From contig NZ_UTBZ01000159.1 in assembly GCF_900580865.1 (NCBI RefSeq), forward strand, positions 54,619-118,618: 64,000 nucleotides of DNA, given 5' to 3'. The number at the start of each line of letters is the position of its first letter. Within the stretch, counting starts at the first letter, position 1. The stretch comes from Pseudomonas viridiflava. GTDB lineage: Bacteria; Pseudomonadota; Gammaproteobacteria; Pseudomonadales; Pseudomonadaceae. The position numbers were made by a program, and so were the translations under genes. This document shows positions 62,285 to 64,000 of this stretch, piece by piece. A model generated the notes under the pieces. That model was not told the DNA's origin, searched no databases, and saw only the letters and a list, made by a program, of their open reading frames with translations.

Positions 62285-63550
62285 ATGAAGCGTCGCAGTT
62301 TGATCAAGGCTTTCACACTCACGGCATCCATTGCCGCGATGGGCATGACCTGGACTGTCCAGGCCGCCGAGACCATCAAGGTCGGGATTCTGCATTCGTT
62401 GTCCGGCACCATGGCGATCTCCGAAACGTCGCTCAAAGACATGGCGCTGATGACCATCGACGAGATCAACGCCAAGGGCGGCGTCAACGGCAAGATGCTT
62501 GAGCCGGTCGTGGTTGACCCGGCATCGAACTGGCCGCTGTTCGCCGAAAAGGGCCGGCAGTTGCTGACTCAGGACAAGGTTGCCGTGGTGTTCGGCTGCT
62601 GGACTTCGGTATCGCGTAAATCGGTGTTGCCGGTGTTCGAAGAACTCAACGGTCTGCTGTTCTACCCGGTGCAATACGAAGGCGAAGAGATGTCGCCGAA
62701 CGTGTTCTACACCGGCGCTGCGCCGAACCAGCAAGCGATCCCAGCGGTTGAGTACCTGATGAGCGAAGAAGGCGGCAGCGCCAAGCGCTACTTCCTGCTC
62801 GGCACCGACTACGTCTACCCGCGCACCACCAACAAGATCCTGCGCTCGTTCCTGCACTCCAAAGGCGTGGCCGACAAGGACATCGAAGAGGTCTACACGC
62901 CGTTCGGTCACAGCGACTATCAAACCATCGTCGCCAACATCAAAAAATTCTCTGCGGGCGGCAAGACAGCCGTCATCTCAACGGTCAACGGCGACTCCAA
63001 CGTGCCGTTCTACAAAGAGCTGGCCAACCAGGGTCTGAAAGCCACCGATGTTCCGGTTGTGGCGTTCTCGGTCGGCGAAGAAGAACTGCGCGGCATCGAC
63101 ACCAAACCGCTGGTGGGCAACCTCGCGGCGTGGAACTACTTCGAATCCGTGGAGAACCCGGTGAACAAGAAATTCGTCGCTGACTGGAAGACCTACGCGA
63201 AGAAACACAACTTGCCGGGCGCCGACAAAGCGGTGACCAACGACCCGATGGAAGCCACTTACGTCGGTATCCACATGTGGGCGCAGGCGGTGGAAAAAGC
63301 CAAATCCACCGACGTCGACAAAGTGCGTGAAGCGCTGGCCGGGCAGACGTTTGCCGCGCCGTCCGGTTACACGCTGACCATGGACAAGACCAATCACCAC
63401 CTGCACAAACCGGTGATGATCGGCGAGATCCAGAGCGACGGTCAGTTCAACGTCGTGTGGCAGACCGAAGGGCCGGTCCGCGCTCAACCGTGGAGCCCGT
63501 TCATTCAGGGCAACGACAAGAAGCCGGATTATGCGGTGAAAAGCAACTGA
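62285..63550 (+). CDS. urtA: Urea ABC transporter substrate-binding protein
   Basis: A 421-residue periplasmic protein with a Sec signal (MKRRSLIKAFTLTASIAAMG, cleaved near VQA-AETIK). The type I periplasmic fold of the branched-chain amino acid/urea family follows: VGILHSLSGTMAISETSLKD, VVDPASNWPLFAEKGRQLL, VFGCWTSVSRKSVLPVFEE and YEGEEMSPNVFYTGAAPNQQ, which are strongly conserved in UrtA. It binds urea or short amides for UrtBCDE, which should lie beyond the window. GGAGA precedes the ATG. Expression is probably from the sigma-54 promoter at 62205. Confidence 0.95.
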   Translation: MKRRSLIKAFTLTASIAAMGMTWTVQAAETIKVGILHSLSGTMAISETSLKDMALMTIDEINAKGGVNGKMLEPVVVDPASNWPLFAEKGRQLLTQDKVAVVFGCWTSVSRKSVLPVFEELNGLLFYPVQYEGEEMSPNVFYTGAAPNQQAIPAVEYLMSEEGGSAKRYFLLGTDYVYPRTTNKILRSFLHSKGVADKDIEEVYTPFGHSDYQTIVANIKKFSAGGKTAVISTVNGDSNVPFYKELANQGLKATDVPVVAFSVGEEELRGIDTKPLVGNLAAWNYFESVENPVNKKFVADWKTYAKKHNLPGADKAVTNDPMEATYVGIHMWAQAVEKAKSTDVDKVREALAGQTFAAPSGYTLTMDKTNHHLHKPVMIGEIQSDGQFNVVWQTEGPVRAQPWSPFIQGNDKKPDYAVKSN

Positions 63551-63586
63551 GTCTGACTTGGGTTTTGGGCTGGGGCGGAGATCTTT

Positions 63587-64000
63587 TCCCCCTCACCCCA
63601 GCCCTCTCCCCCAGGGGGGGCGAGGGGGAAGGGAGCAGATCTCTATGGCTTTTCAGAACTTGAGTTCGACGCAGGAATGTCAGGTCGGTGCTGGATGACC
63701 TGACAACTCGGTCAGTCCCCTCTCCATTTGAGAGAGGGGGGAAGGGAGCAGATTTCTATGGCTTTCAGAACTTGAGTTCGACGCACGAATGTCAGGTCGG
63801 TGCTGGATGACCTGACAACTCGGTCAGTCCCCTCGCCATTTGAGAGAGGGGGGAAGGGAGCAGATCTCTATGGATTTCAGAACTTGAGTTCGACGCAGGA
63901 TTGTCAGGTCGGTGCTGGATGACCTGACAACTCGGTCAGTCCCCTCTCCCTTTGAGAGAGGGGGGAAGGGAGCAGATTTCTATGGCTTTCAGAACTTGAG
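63587..64000. repeat. 112-bp tandem repeat array after urtA, cut by the window
   Basis: It begins with a CCCTCACCCCAGCCCTCTCC end like that of the element at 7197. The unit containing TGAGTTCGAC then recurs at 63661, 63773, 63885 and 63997, an exact period of 112 bp with only a few substitutions. Each unit holds two hairpins: GTCAGGTC/GACCTGAC around 10 bp, and a CCCCTCTC/GAGAGGGG type stem. The array continues past the window end. No coding frame is evident. Confidence 0.9.

Noticed and set aside
63587..64000. CRISPR-like array
   Set aside because: The whole 112-bp unit is repeated with no unique spacers, and no cas genes are near.

Overview
The window looks like a chromosomal segment of a fluorescent Pseudomonas (P. 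fluorescens group). The evidence is high GC with Pseudomonas-like codon use, the gene order speA / yciH / NUDIX / DUF2333 / gcbA / ctpL / aroQ / accB-accC / prmA / DUF3426 / dusB-fis / purH-purD / retS (from memory, the PA4839-PA4856 block of P. aeruginosa PAO1), the split cobG-H-I-J / cobL-cbiD-cobK cobalamin locus, oprC, and two families of REP-type palindromes between genes. No rRNA, tRNA, CRISPR, transposase or prophage was seen.

Layout. 0-9.6 kb: the 3' part of a PAS histidine kinase, a TadG-like secreted or anchored protein, two DUF4136 lipoproteins in an operon with cmoM and a MazG-like hydrolase, a small membrane protein, a MATE exporter and a lipoprotein esterase. 9.6-11.8 kb: an orphan vgrG-DUF4123 pair. 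12-33 kb: conserved core, covering polyamine synthesis (speA), translation (yciH, prmA, dusB), c-di-GMP signalling (gcbA), chemotaxis, shikimate and fatty-acid synthesis, Fis, purine synthesis and RetS, the hybrid sensor that controls the Gac/Rsm switch. 33-43.7 kb: accessory region around marC. It holds a three-gene operon of mutually related unknown proteins with an internal intrinsic terminator, and a 2386-residue toxin combining a large-clostridial-toxin-type glycosyltransferase, a Cys-His-Asp protease-like segment, a TcdA/TcdB-type hydrophobic translocation segment and a long beta-rich C-terminus. 43.7-51.2 kb: divergent cobalamin (corrin ring) operons. 51.2-51.9 kb: a toxin-antitoxin pair. 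52-57.1 kb: a copper uptake cluster (two DUF2946 proteins, PCu(A)C chaperone, OprC, PepSY membrane protein). 57.2-62 kb: a 1603-residue protein made of seven divergent tandem modules resembling DUF4329. 62-64 kb: urtA behind a clear sigma-54 promoter, followed by a 112-bp tandem repeat that runs off the window.

The most novel content is the TcdB/LifA-like toxin, the paralogous three-gene operon between retS and marC, and the seven-module protein. Function for the last two is unknown. Family names come from motif recognition and memory; no database search was possible.
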